Assembly (NCBI RefSeq): GCF_008704855.1
Contig: NZ_CP023691.1
Span: 5,332,001 to 5,396,000 of the forward strand
Direction: 5' to 3'
DNA length: 64,000 nt
Origin: Streptomyces platensis
Lineage (GTDB): Bacteria; Actinomycetota; Actinomycetes; Streptomycetales; Streptomycetaceae
Shown here in pieces: positions 25,729 to 33,817 of the stretch; within the stretch, counting starts at the first letter, position 1, and the number at the start of each line of letters is the position of its first letter. Below the pieces are notes generated by a model that was given only the letters and a program-made list of their open reading frames with translations, was not told where the DNA came from and did no database searches. The translations under genes and the position numbers were made by a program.

Positions 25729-26877
25729 TCAGCCCGGGCGGACGCTCCCGTATATCGGCATGTAGTAGATCGACTCCTCCCGGACGCTGGCGCCCGGCTT
25801 CGGAGCGTGGACCATCTTCCCGTCGCCCAGGTACATGCCGACGTGGCTGATGTCGTCATAGAAGAAGACCAGGTCGCCGGGCTGAAGATCCTTGGTGGCC
25901 ACCCGCTGGCCCACCTTGACCTGGTCCCAGGTCGTCCGCGGCAGATCGACACCCGCCGCCTTCCACGCCGCCTGGGTCAGCCCCGAGCAGTCGTAGGAAG
26001 TGGGTCCGGTCGCGCCCCAGACGTACGGCTTGCCGATCTGGGCGCGGGCGAAGGCGAGCGCCTTGGCGCCCTTGCTGGTGGCTGAGTCGCCCGTGGAGCC
26101 GCCCGTGGACCCGCCACCGGTGGAGCCTCCGGTCGAGCCGCCGCCGTCCTGCTGCCGCTGGCGCTCCCGCTCCTGCTGCTTGCGCGCCTCCTCCGCGGCC
26201 CGGCGCTTGGCCGCCGCCTCCTTCTGGCGTTCCAGCTCCGCGAGCCGCGCCTTCTCCTGGGCGGTCAGCCGGGAGAGCAGCTGCCGGGCCTCGGCCAGCT
26301 TGTCCTGGACTGAGCGCTTGGACTCCTTGAGGGAGGCCTGCGACGCCTGCAACCGCTCCAGGCTGCGGGTCGCCTCGGCGCGCTGCTTGGTGGCCGCCGC
26401 CTGCTGCTCCTGGTAGTCGGTGACGGCCTGCTTCTGCCGGCCGGTCAGCCGCTCCATGAGGTGGTTGCGGTCGACGAACTGCTGCGGGTCCTTGGCGAGC
26501 ATCAGCTGCGCCGTCGGGTTCATGCCGCCGGTCCGGTACTGCGCCGAGGCGAAGGTGCCCAACAGACGCCGGGACTCGTTCATCTTCTCGGCGCGCTTGG
26601 CGGAGGCGTCGAGCAGGCTGTCCACGGTGTGGCGCTGTCCGTCGGCGCGCTCCTTGGCGGCGTTGTATTTCTGGGTGGCCACCTCGGCCTGGTGGTAGAG
26701 GTCGTCGACCTTCTGCTTGACCTCTTCGACGGTGGGCTTGGGTGCCCTGGGGGCCGCGTCGGCGGACTGCGAGAGCAGGGTGACCGAGGCGAGGGCGGCG
26801 GTGGTGAGCCCGGCCGCCGTACGGCGGCCTGTGGGTGAGGCGAGAACGCTGGTGCGCGGCTTGCGATGCGACGCCAA
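25729..26877 (-). CDS. NlpC/P60 peptidoglycan endopeptidase (C40) under c-di-AMP riboswitch
   Basis: A secreted 382-residue cell-wall hydrolase, paralogue of the gene at 23748. TTG start at 26877: GGAAGGAG sits exactly 9 bases upstream, and the product begins ASHRKPRT like its paralogue. Signal peptide to about residue 42 (SQSADAAPRA). Long coiled coil about 60-240 (VKQKVDDLYHQAEVATQKYN...; Lys/Glu/Arg-rich ERQKEAAAKRRAAEEARK). Gly/Ser linker about 245-265. NlpC/P60 domain with Cys in SYDCSGLTQ (about C297), His in ISHVGMYLG and MVHAPKPG. The leader carries a ydaO/yuaA aptamer, so expression should respond to c-di-AMP, as for other Streptomyces muralytic genes. Confidence 0.93.
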   Translation of the reverse strand: MASHRKPRTSVLASPTGRRTAAGLTTAALASVTLLSQSADAAPRAPKPTVEEVKQKVDDLYHQAEVATQKYNAAKERADGQRHTVDSLLDASAKRAEKMNESRRLLGTFASAQYRTGGMNPTAQLMLAKDPQQFVDRNHLMERLTGRQKQAVTDYQEQQAAATKQRAEATRSLERLQASQASLKESKRSVQDKLAEARQLLSRLTAQEKARLAELERQKEAAAKRRAAEEARKQQERERQRQQDGGGSTGGSTGGGSTGGSTGDSATSKGAKALAFARAQIGKPYVWGATGPTSYDCSGLTQAAWKAAGVDLPRTTWDQVKVGQRVATKDLQPGDLVFFYDDISHVGMYLGDGKMVHAPKPGASVREESIYYMPIYGSVRPG

Positions 26878-27359
26878 GACCGGCAACTCCTTCCGTGGAC
26901 CGCCTACCGGGTTAGCTGTCGGGTTCGGGCGGTGTCGCTGACGGAAGGCTTGCCCTACGGTCCGGACGTCCACTGGCGACGGCCGTACGGATCGATTCAC
27001 CCCGGTGGTGCTGGTGGGTCCCCGGCTCCGGGTGCCTGAGGGCAGGGCCGGACTCGGCGTCGGCGGCCCGTGCGAACCTGTCGTTCGCGGGGAGGCGGGC
27101 TGCCTGAGCGAGGACGTTAGCCAACTCGTGTGGCTCCTGTGAAGGCTGATGTTCGATATGCCCGAAACCTTTTCGTGACCTGAACGCGATGCGGGGGTTG
27201 TTGTGGCAGATGTCGGATTCGGGTAGACGAAGCGCCGCCCGGCCGGCGCCCGGCCGCCGGCCTCCTGACCTGGCGCTGCGCCGGGGACCGCCCGGAGGTG
27301 GCCCGCAATCCGCCACTCCGCGGCGGACTGTCAGTGCGGCGGCCTAGACTCGGTGGGCG
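26878..27359. other. Intergenic region between NlpC/P60 gene and pcrA
   Basis: Holds the riboswitch leader (minus strand, 5' end near 27122) and, further right, an AT-richer patch at about 27140-27180 (GTTCGATATGCCCGAAACC) likely to contain the leftward promoter. The pcrA start region lies at the right end, with no obvious ribosome site. Confidence 0.5.
26900..27098 (-). ncRNA. ydaO/yuaA c-di-AMP riboswitch
   Basis: On the minus strand the leader contains, in order, the ydaO signature words CCGGGGACCCA, GGGGTGAATCG, GTAGGGCAAG, GCCCGAACCCGACAGC and AGCTAACCCGGTAGGCGG. All are hallmark conserved positions of this class. P1 can form between CCGCCTCCC (27090-27098) and GGTAGGCGG (26900-26908). 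The aptamer ends only about 6 bases before the ribosome site (26887-26894), leaving no room for a separate terminator. Direct occlusion of the ribosome site is therefore possible. Boundaries approximate. Confidence 0.9.
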
Positions 27360-29840
27360 ATGAGCAGCCTCTTTGACGACAGCTTCCTGGCGGACCTCGG
27401 CCACAAGGGCGAGGAGGAGCACCCCCCGCCCCCCGAGGACGAGCACGGCCCGGCCCCGGAGGAGATCCCCGCCGACCTCTTCGGCGGGAGGTTCGACGCG
27501 CCCGCGCCCAGGGAGCCGTATTACCGCGATGGCGCCGCCCGCCCCGCCATCGACCCGGCGGCGCTGCTGGAGGGGCTCAACGACGAGCAGAAGGCCGCCG
27601 TGGTGCACACCGGCGGCCCGCTGCTGATCGTCGCCGGCGCCGGCTCCGGCAAGACCCGGGTGCTGACCCACCGCATCGCGCATCTGCTCGCGGAGCGCCA
27701 TGTCCACCCCGGCCAGATCCTCGCGATCACGTTCACCAACAAGGCCGCCGGTGAGATGAAGGAGCGCGTCGAGGAGCTGGTCGGCCCGCGCGCGAACGCC
27801 ATGTGGGTCTCCACCTTCCACAGCGCCTGCGTCCGCATCCTGCGCCGCGAGTCCAAGAAGCTGGGCTTCACCTCGTCCTTCTCGATCTACGACGCCGCCG
27901 ATTCCAAGCGCCTGATGGCCTTGGTCTGCCGCGATCTGGATCTGGACCCCAAGCGCTACCCGCCCAAGTCCTTCAGCGCGAAGATCTCCAACCTCAAGAA
28001 CGAGCTCATCGACGAGGAGACCTTCGCCGGGACGGCGGCTGGGGGCACCTCCCAGACGGAGTCTGGGGGAGGTTTTGAGAAGACGCTGGCCGAGGCGTAT
28101 GCGATGTACCAGGCACGGCTGCGCGAGGCCAACGCCCTGGACTTCGACGACATCATCATGACGACGGTCAATCTGCTCCAGGCCTTCCCGGATGTCGCCG
28201 AGCACTACCGCCGCCGCTTCCGCCATGTCCTCGTCGACGAGTACCAGGACACCAACCACGCTCAGTACACCCTCGTACGCGAACTGGTCGGCCCCGCCGA
28301 AACCGCCGCCGAGCTGTGCGTCGTCGGTGACGCCGACCAGTCGATCTACGCCTTCCGCGGCGCCACGATCCGCAACATCCTCCAGTTCGAGGAGGACTAC
28401 CCGGACGCGACCACGATCCTGCTGGAGCAGAACTACCGCTCGTCGCAGACGATCCTGTCCGCCGCCAACGCCGTCATCGAGCGCAACGAGAACCGCCGCC
28501 CCAAGAACCTCTGGACGGACGCCGGCGCCGGCCCCAAGATCACCGGCTATGTCGCCGACACCGAGCACGACGAGGCCCAGTTCGTCGCCGACGAGATCGA
28601 CCGGCTGACGGACGCCAAGGACGCCAAGGCCGGCGATGTCGCCGTCTTCTACCGCACCAACGCCCAGTCCCGTGTCTTCGAAGAGATCTTCATCCGGGTC
28701 GGGCTGCCCTACAAGGTCGTCGGCGGGGTGCGCTTCTACGAGCGCAAGGAGGTCCGCGATGTGCTCGCCTATCTGCGGGTGCTCAGCAACCCCGAGGACA
28801 CCGTCCCGCTGCGCCGCATCCTGAACGTGCCCAAGCGCGGCATCGGCGACCGCGCCGAGGCGATGATCGACGCCCTGTCCCTGCGCGAGAAGATCACCTT
28901 CCCGCAGGCGCTGCGCCGGGTCGACGAGGCGTACGGCATGGCGGCCCGCTCCGCCAACGCCGTCAAGCGCTTCAACGTCCTCATGGAGGAGCTGCGGACC
29001 ATCGTCGAGTCCGGCGCCGGCCCCGCCACCATCCTGGAAGCGGTCCTGGAGCGTACGGGCTACCTCGCCGAGCTCCAGGCCTCCACCGACCCCCAGGACG
29101 AGACCCGGATCGAGAACCTCCAGGAACTCGCCGCCGTGGCCCTGGAGTTCGAGCAGGACCGCGGCGAGGAGAATCCGGGCACCCTCTCGGACTTCCTGGA
29201 GCAGGTCGCCCTGGTCGCCGACTCCGACCAGATCCCGGACGAGGACGAGGAAGGCAGCGGCGTCATCACCCTCATGACGCTGCACACCGCCAAGGGCCTG
29301 GAATTCCCGACCGTCTTCCTGACCGGCATGGAGGACGGCGTCTTCCCGCACATGCGCTCCCTGGGCCAGACCAAGGAGCTGGAGGAGGAGCGCCGGCTGG
29401 CCTATGTCGGCATCACCCGCGCCCGCGAGCGGCTCTATGTCACCCGCTCGACGATGCGCAGCGCCTGGGGCCAGCCCTCGTACAACCCGCCCTCCCGGTT
29501 CCTGGAGGAGATCCCGGACGATTACGTGGAGTGGAAGCGGACGGGCCCGGCGACGCCCTCCGCCTCCATGGGCGGCCTGTCGGCGGGCGGCGGAGGCGGC
29601 TTCGGCTCCTCCTTCTCGTCGTCGCGCGCCAAGGGCCCCAGCGGCTTTGCGACCCGCCGCTCCCAGGACCGCCCGGCCGTCTCGCTGGCCATCGGCGACC
29701 GCGTCACGCATGACAGCTTCGGCCTCGGCACGGTCGTCGGCGTCAAGGGCAGCGGTGACAACGCCGAGGCGACGATCGACTTCGGCGGCGAGAAGCCCAA
29801 GCGGCTGCTGCTGCGGTATGCGCCGGTGGAAAAGCTGTAA
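27360..29840 (+). CDS. pcrA: ATP-dependent DNA helicase PcrA/UvrD1
   Basis: A superfamily 1A 3'-5' helicase of 826 residues for repair and replication-fork maintenance. Motifs in order: Q-motif LNDEQKAAV, Walker A GAGSGKT (about 93-99), Ia ITFTNKAAGEM, Walker B VDEYQDTN (about 292), III GDADQSIYAFRGA, IV FYRTNAQSR, V LMTLHTAKGLEF, VI VGITRARERLY. The C-terminal tail ends in a Tudor-like RNAP-binding fold (IGDRVTHDSFGLGTVVGV...). Near residue 226-240 there is a Gly/Ser/Thr insertion encoded by a DNA palindrome (28041-28072), absent from usual relatives. Synteny with M23 peptidase and sucCD matches mycobacterial uvrD1. Confidence 0.97.
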   Translation: MSSLFDDSFLADLGHKGEEEHPPPPEDEHGPAPEEIPADLFGGRFDAPAPREPYYRDGAARPAIDPAALLEGLNDEQKAAVVHTGGPLLIVAGAGSGKTRVLTHRIAHLLAERHVHPGQILAITFTNKAAGEMKERVEELVGPRANAMWVSTFHSACVRILRRESKKLGFTSSFSIYDAADSKRLMALVCRDLDLDPKRYPPKSFSAKISNLKNELIDEETFAGTAAGGTSQTESGGGFEKTLAEAYAMYQARLREANALDFDDIIMTTVNLLQAFPDVAEHYRRRFRHVLVDEYQDTNHAQYTLVRELVGPAETAAELCVVGDADQSIYAFRGATIRNILQFEEDYPDATTILLEQNYRSSQTILSAANAVIERNENRRPKNLWTDAGAGPKITGYVADTEHDEAQFVADEIDRLTDAKDAKAGDVAVFYRTNAQSRVFEEIFIRVGLPYKVVGGVRFYERKEVRDVLAYLRVLSNPEDTVPLRRILNVPKRGIGDRAEAMIDALSLREKITFPQALRRVDEAYGMAARSANAVKRFNVLMEELRTIVESGAGPATILEAVLERTGYLAELQASTDPQDETRIENLQELAAVALEFEQDRGEENPGTLSDFLEQVALVADSDQIPDEDEEGSGVITLMTLHTAKGLEFPTVFLTGMEDGVFPHMRSLGQTKELEEERRLAYVGITRARERLYVTRSTMRSAWGQPSYNPPSRFLEEIPDDYVEWKRTGPATPSASMGGLSAGGGGGFGSSFSSSRAKGPSGFATRRSQDRPAVSLAIGDRVTHDSFGLGTVVGVKGSGDNAEATIDFGGEKPKRLLLRYAPVEKL
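28041..28072. repeat. Palindromic repeat inserted in pcrA reading frame
   Basis: GGGGGCACCTCCCAGAC and GTCTGGGGGAGG face each other across a short GGA spacer inside pcrA. The insert keeps the frame and adds residues around GGTSQTESGGG. Similar GGGGGCACCTCCCAGC-type palindromes occur scattered in Streptomyces genomes, usually between genes (from memory). Confidence 0.75.
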
Positions 29841-29850
29841 CGGAAGCCGG

Positions 29851-29879
29851 AAGCCCCCGGGGACACGCCTCGGGGGCTT
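29851..29879. terminator. Bidirectional terminator after pcrA
   Basis: AAGCCCCCG pairs with CGGGGGCTT, followed by TTGG. Lies between the convergent pcrA and M23 peptidase genes. Confidence 0.75.
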
Positions 29880-29897
29880 TGGCGGAGCCGTCGGCGG

Positions 29898-31664
29898 TCA
29901 GTTCGGGTCGAGGCCGTGGTCGCGCAGCCAGGGCAGCGGGTCGACCGCCGCGCCGCCGCCGGGACGCACCTCGAAGTGCAGATGCGGTCCGGTGGAATTG
30001 CCGGAGTTGCCCGAATAGGCAATCTGGTCACCGGCCTTGACCGACCCGGAGCGGATCTTGGTGCTGCTGAGATGGCAGTACCACGTCTCGGTGCCGTCGG
30101 GCGCCGTCACGATCGCCATGTTGCCGTAGGCGGAGTTCCACTGGGTGCGCACGGTGCCGTCGGTGGCGGACATGACCGGGGTGCCGTAGCTGACCGGGAA
30201 GTCGATACCGGTGTGCAGCGACATCCAGTTCACCCCGGCCTGGCCGAACTGGGCGCTCAGCCCGTGCTGCTTGACCGGCAGCAGGAACTTGGGCCGCGCC
30301 GCCTCCTTGCGGGCCGCCTCCTCCGCCTTGCGCTTGCGCTCCTGCGCCTGGCGTTCCTTGAGGTCGATCCGCTCCTGCGTACGGCTGGCCCGGTCGCGGA
30401 AGTCGTCGGCGCTGGCGCTGAGTCCGGCGAGCTGGGTGTCGAGCTTGTTGTTGGCCGCGGCCGGCTTGACGGCCCCGGCGTCGGGCGCGGCCTGGGTGGT
30501 CGCCTCGTCCTTCTCGGCGCCGCCGAAATCGGTGACGGCAGCGGCGGCCGCGGCGCACACGCCCATGGCGGCGACCGAGGGCACCGCGACCGTCAGCAGT
30601 GCCGACCGCTTCGCCGTACGCCGCCGGCCCCGGCCGCGGACGGCCTTCCCGGCGTCCGGCCCGGCGACCCGCCGGCCGGCGGGGGCGGGGGCGGGGGCCG
30701 CGGGGGTGATCGGCATGGCCTGCGTCATGGCGTCCGCCACGGCCGCGGCCTCGCTGTAGTCCTCGGCGTCGCCGGGGGAGTGCTCGTCGGCCTCGGCCCG
30801 GCCGGTGTCGTACGGGTCGCTCGCGGGCCGGTCGCTGTCGGGGCCGCCGTTGCTGAAGTGCCCGGCCTCGTTCCAAGTGGCGCTGTCCCACTGGAGGGTG
30901 TCGGTCGGGGGCGGCCCGGCCTGCGCCGGGATATTGGCGATCAGGTCCTGGTCCGTGGTCGACCAGATCGCGGTGGCCTCGTAGCTCGCGGTCTCCTGGA
31001 GCGCGGTGGCCTGCCGGTCGAAGGCGTCGAAGGAGTCGGTGGCCTCGTACGCGCCGGTGGCGTAACGGCCGGTGTCATACGCGCCGGTGGGATAGCTGCC
31101 GGTGTCGTAGCCGCCGTGACCGTACGCGGTGGCGTCGTAACCGGCCGTCTCGTGTCCCGACGGGGCGTACGCGGTCGCGTCGTGCGCCGAGGTGTCGTAG
31201 GCGGTGTGCGCGTACGGGTCGTAGCCCGCGTCGGACGCGTGCGGGTCGACGGCGGCATAGGCGCCGGTGTCCCACCCGCAGGTCTCCCACGCGCCGGTGT
31301 CCCACTGGGGTGAGGCGTAGCCGCCGGTGTCGTACGCGCCGGTGGCATAGCCGTCGCCCGCCGGGTACGTCCCCGTGTCATAGGTGTCGGTGCCATAGCT
31401 GCCGGTGCCGTAGACGCTCATGCCGTAGGCGCCCGCCGCGTGCGTACCGGTGTCGTACATCCCGGTGTCATAGGTGCCGGTGTCGTACATACCGGTCTCG
31501 TACGAGCCGGGGAGCGAGCCGAAGAGGGGGTCGCCGTTGCCGTATTCGGCGACGCCGGCCGGGGCCTGCTGTGCATAGGAGTCGTAAGCCGGGTAATGCG
31601 CATACGAGGCGTCGGCAGGAGAGCCGGTCGGAGGCTGGGCCTCCGAGGGGTGACGGTCGTTCAC
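29898..31664 (-). CDS. M23 (LytM-type) peptidase with N-terminal YxTG repeats
   Basis: A 588-residue membrane-anchored cell-wall protein. The first about 230 residues are low complexity, built from degenerate repeats such as YDTGMYDTGTYDTG and YATGAYDTGGY. A second acidic linker follows, then a basic patch (GRGRRRTAKR) and one membrane helix (about 353-377). A coiled coil (RERIDLKERQAQERKRK-like) leads to the M23 domain: HTGIDFPVSYGTPV near 480, then GNSGNSTGPHLHFEV near 555-566, with zinc ligands His/Asp and HxH present. The repeat tail would be cytoplasmic. GTG 31664 chosen. Its place after pcrA matches mycobacterial Rv0950c. Confidence 0.88.
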   Translation of the reverse strand: MNDRHPSEAQPPTGSPADASYAHYPAYDSYAQQAPAGVAEYGNGDPLFGSLPGSYETGMYDTGTYDTGMYDTGTHAAGAYGMSVYGTGSYGTDTYDTGTYPAGDGYATGAYDTGGYASPQWDTGAWETCGWDTGAYAAVDPHASDAGYDPYAHTAYDTSAHDATAYAPSGHETAGYDATAYGHGGYDTGSYPTGAYDTGRYATGAYEATDSFDAFDRQATALQETASYEATAIWSTTDQDLIANIPAQAGPPPTDTLQWDSATWNEAGHFSNGGPDSDRPASDPYDTGRAEADEHSPGDAEDYSEAAAVADAMTQAMPITPAAPAPAPAGRRVAGPDAGKAVRGRGRRRTAKRSALLTVAVPSVAAMGVCAAAAAAVTDFGGAEKDEATTQAAPDAGAVKPAAANNKLDTQLAGLSASADDFRDRASRTQERIDLKERQAQERKRKAEEAARKEAARPKFLLPVKQHGLSAQFGQAGVNWMSLHTGIDFPVSYGTPVMSATDGTVRTQWNSAYGNMAIVTAPDGTETWYCHLSSTKIRSGSVKAGDQIAYSGNSGNSTGPHLHFEVRPGGGAAVDPLPWLRDHGLDPN

Positions 31665-31910
31665 CAACTTCTCTTTCGCCTCGGCAGCAGGAGAATTAGC
31701 GGCGACTGTACCCGGCGGTACGCGACGGCGACAATCTTCAACTGGTTTTGGGCTAGGCCAGATCGGGCATTTGGCCGCCTTTCGGCAGTCCCCATGCGAG
31801 CTCTTGGCGCCTCGTTCGATGTTTGTTCGACTCCACGTCAAGATCATGTCGTCGATACGGCGTCGTGACGGCCTCCCGCGGACGCCTGGCAGGTCATCGC
31901 GGCCGCCCGG

Positions 31911-32843
31911 TCAGGCCACCGAAATGGTGTCCGCGGCTCCTTCCGCCGCTTCCGCCGCGGTCAGCGCTTCCCGTATTCCGGCGGCGACGGTGCCATTGAC
32001 CGGCAGGGCGAGATGTCCGACACCGGCGACATGCACGTTGTACGCGAGCAAATCAGGGTGACTGATTTTCGCTGTCGTGGCCGGAATCATCACCTGATCC
32101 TCCGCACTCCAGAAAGCCACGAATTGCGTGCGGCAATTCGGCGCGGGCCGCGCCAACTCCGCTATCACCTCGGAATCGGGGCGCATCTGACGGACGAGGG
32201 GGTGCGCCGACAGCAGGGGCGCGATCCGGGTGCCGGAGTGCGGGGTGCCGAGCGTGACCACCGTACGGACGCGGGTGTCGCCGCCCAGCCGCTGTACGTA
32301 ATAGCGGGCGATGAGCCCGCCGAGGCTGTGGCCCACGAGGTCCACCCGGCGATGGCCGGTCCGGGCGCAGACCTCCTCCACATGGCGGCCGAGCAACTCG
32401 GCGGCCTTACGGAGATCGCAGGTCAGCGGGGAGTAGTTGAGCGCCTCGACATGGCGCCAGCCGTGCCGGTGCAGTGAGCGGCGCAGCAGCAGGAAGACGG
32501 AGCGGTTGTCGATGAAGCCGTGGAGCAGGAGGACCGGCGGATGGGCCCGGCCCTCGGTCGGCAGCATCGTGGGTGCGCCCGGGGCGGGCTGCGGAATCTC
32601 CGGCTCCAGGAGTCCTTCCGGGGGCTCGGCCGCGGGGTGGGGTGCGGGCCGTGGCAGGGGGCGTTCCTGGGAGATGCCGGTCGGATAGAGCAGGAGATGG
32701 CCGGCGAGGATCGCCAGGTCCACGACCGTGCTGCGCAGGAGAAGTGAAGAGGCGCGGTCGGGGAGCAGGCGCGCGCACCGGAGCGGTGTCGAAACCAGGC
32801 GCGCGATCAGAAGGGGTGCGGAGAGAAAGGGCAGGGCCTGCAT
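31911..32843 (-). CDS. Alpha/beta-fold lipase/acylhydrolase (GHSLGG)
   Basis: A 310-residue protein with lipase features: oxyanion region VLLLHGFIDNRSVF (about 100-113), nucleophile elbow LVGHSLGGLIARYY (Ser about 171) and LGTPHSGT typical of triacylglycerol lipases. The putative acid lies in FWSAEDQVMIP and the catalytic His in VAGVGHLALP. The N-terminus (MQALPFLSAPLLIARL...) and the DLAILAGHLLLYPTG segment are hydrophobic, suggesting membrane association rather than a cleaved signal. Start ATG 32843. Divergent from icmB. Confidence 0.88.
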   Translation of the reverse strand: MQALPFLSAPLLIARLVSTPLRCARLLPDRASSLLLRSTVVDLAILAGHLLLYPTGISQERPLPRPAPHPAAEPPEGLLEPEIPQPAPGAPTMLPTEGRAHPPVLLLHGFIDNRSVFLLLRRSLHRHGWRHVEALNYSPLTCDLRKAAELLGRHVEEVCARTGHRRVDLVGHSLGGLIARYYVQRLGGDTRVRTVVTLGTPHSGTRIAPLLSAHPLVRQMRPDSEVIAELARPAPNCRTQFVAFWSAEDQVMIPATTAKISHPDLLAYNVHVAGVGHLALPVNGTVAAGIREALTAAEAAEGAADTISVA

Positions 32844-33215
32844 GGCCGACCTCCCGAACGGCACGCGGAAGGCGGCGTCGACCCCCGTATGCCCTCGTGG
32901 GAAGCCCTGGGTGGCGATGACGGGCATGCGGCTGACCGCGCTGATGCGTGCCCGGCGGCTCGGTGGCCCGGCGGTGGCTCCCCGTGCGCCCGGCCCGCGT
33001 CCTGCGCCGCCCGGCTCCGGCGGCACGACACGCGGGACGCGGCGCGTAGCGAACGTGTCCCATGTGTGATTTCCCCCTCCCCGGATGTCACGAAACGGCT
33101 GGGTACGGGATGCTGGCGATAACGTTCGTTCACGCTCGTGGCCGCCGGATCGCGGTCGCGCGATCGATTGTCGGCTCGGCGGCACCACAGTGCCGTGCAT
33201 GGCTTGGAGGCAGTG
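32844..33215. other. 372-bp divergent intergenic region (lipase / icmB)
   Basis: Contains an AT-richer patch around 33060-33130 (ATGTGTGATTTCC, GATAACGTTCGTTCACG) likely to hold promoters for both sides, and a GATCGCGGTCGCGCGATCG self-complementary stretch at about 33148-33166. The icmB ribosome site (TTGGAGG) is at 33203-33209. No gene seen. Confidence 0.4.
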
Positions 33216-33674
33216 ATGAGTGTGGCTCGGCATGACGGAGCGCAAGCGGGGAGCCAGGGCGCGGCGGGCAGGTCGGGGCCGATCCGTGTGGTCGTGGCCA
33301 AGCCGGGCCTGGACGGGCACGACCGGGGCGCCAAGGTCATCGCGCGGGCGCTGCGCGACGCCGGTATGGAGGTGATCTACACCGGGCTGCACCAGACCCC
33401 CGAGCAGATCGTCGACACCGCGATCCAGGAGGACGCCGACGCGATCGGGCTGTCCATCCTGTCCGGGGCGCACAACACCCTCTTCGCGAAGGTCATCGCC
33501 CTCCTGGAGGAGCGGGACGCGGCGGATATCAAGGTCTTCGGCGGCGGCATCATCCCCGAGGCGGACATCGCCCCGCTCAAGGCCCAGGGCGTCGCGGAGA
33601 TCTTCACCCCGGGCGCCACGACCGCCTCGATCGTGGAGTGGGTGCACGCGAACGTCCGCTCGCTGGCGGTCTGA
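33216..33674 (+). CDS. icmB: Isobutyryl-CoA / methylmalonyl-CoA mutase small (B12-binding) subunit
   Basis: A 152-residue cobalamin-binding subunit. The base-off B12 motif DxHxxG appears as DGHDRG (His about 35, lower axial ligand), followed by VIARALRDAGMEVIY, SILSGAHNTLF and VFGGGIIPEADI, where the nucleotide tail is held. In Streptomyces, IcmB partners with the large subunit IcmA to interconvert isobutyryl- and n-butyryl-CoA, supplying polyketide and fatty-acid precursors. No large-subunit gene is nearby, as is known for icmB in S. coelicolor. ATG 33216 with GGAGG 5-7 bases upstream. A stand-alone MCM-like partner cannot be excluded. Confidence 0.9.
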   Translation: MSVARHDGAQAGSQGAAGRSGPIRVVVAKPGLDGHDRGAKVIARALRDAGMEVIYTGLHQTPEQIVDTAIQEDADAIGLSILSGAHNTLFAKVIALLEERDAADIKVFGGGIIPEADIAPLKAQGVAEIFTPGATTASIVEWVHANVRSLAV

Positions 33675-33692
33675 GACACCGCGGAGCCGGTG

Positions 33693-33722
33693 CAACGGCC
33701 CGGCCCGGCGGCCGGGCCGTTG
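33693..33722. terminator. icmB terminator
   Basis: A 12-bp perfect stem (CAACGGCCCGGC and complement) with a 6-base loop, 19 bases after the icmB stop. Confidence 0.8.
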
Positions 33723-33817
33723 CGGGGGCCCGCGGCGGCGGGCCCTGATACGCGCGGTCGCGGTGTGGGCGGGCTTGGTGTCCTTGGCCTTGGTGCCCGC
33801 GGCTTTGCTGGGCGGGG

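Noticed and set aside
27117..29711. 864-residue open frame antisense to pcrA
   Set aside because: Lies exactly opposite the conserved helicase and reads as low-complexity Leu/Gly/Val.
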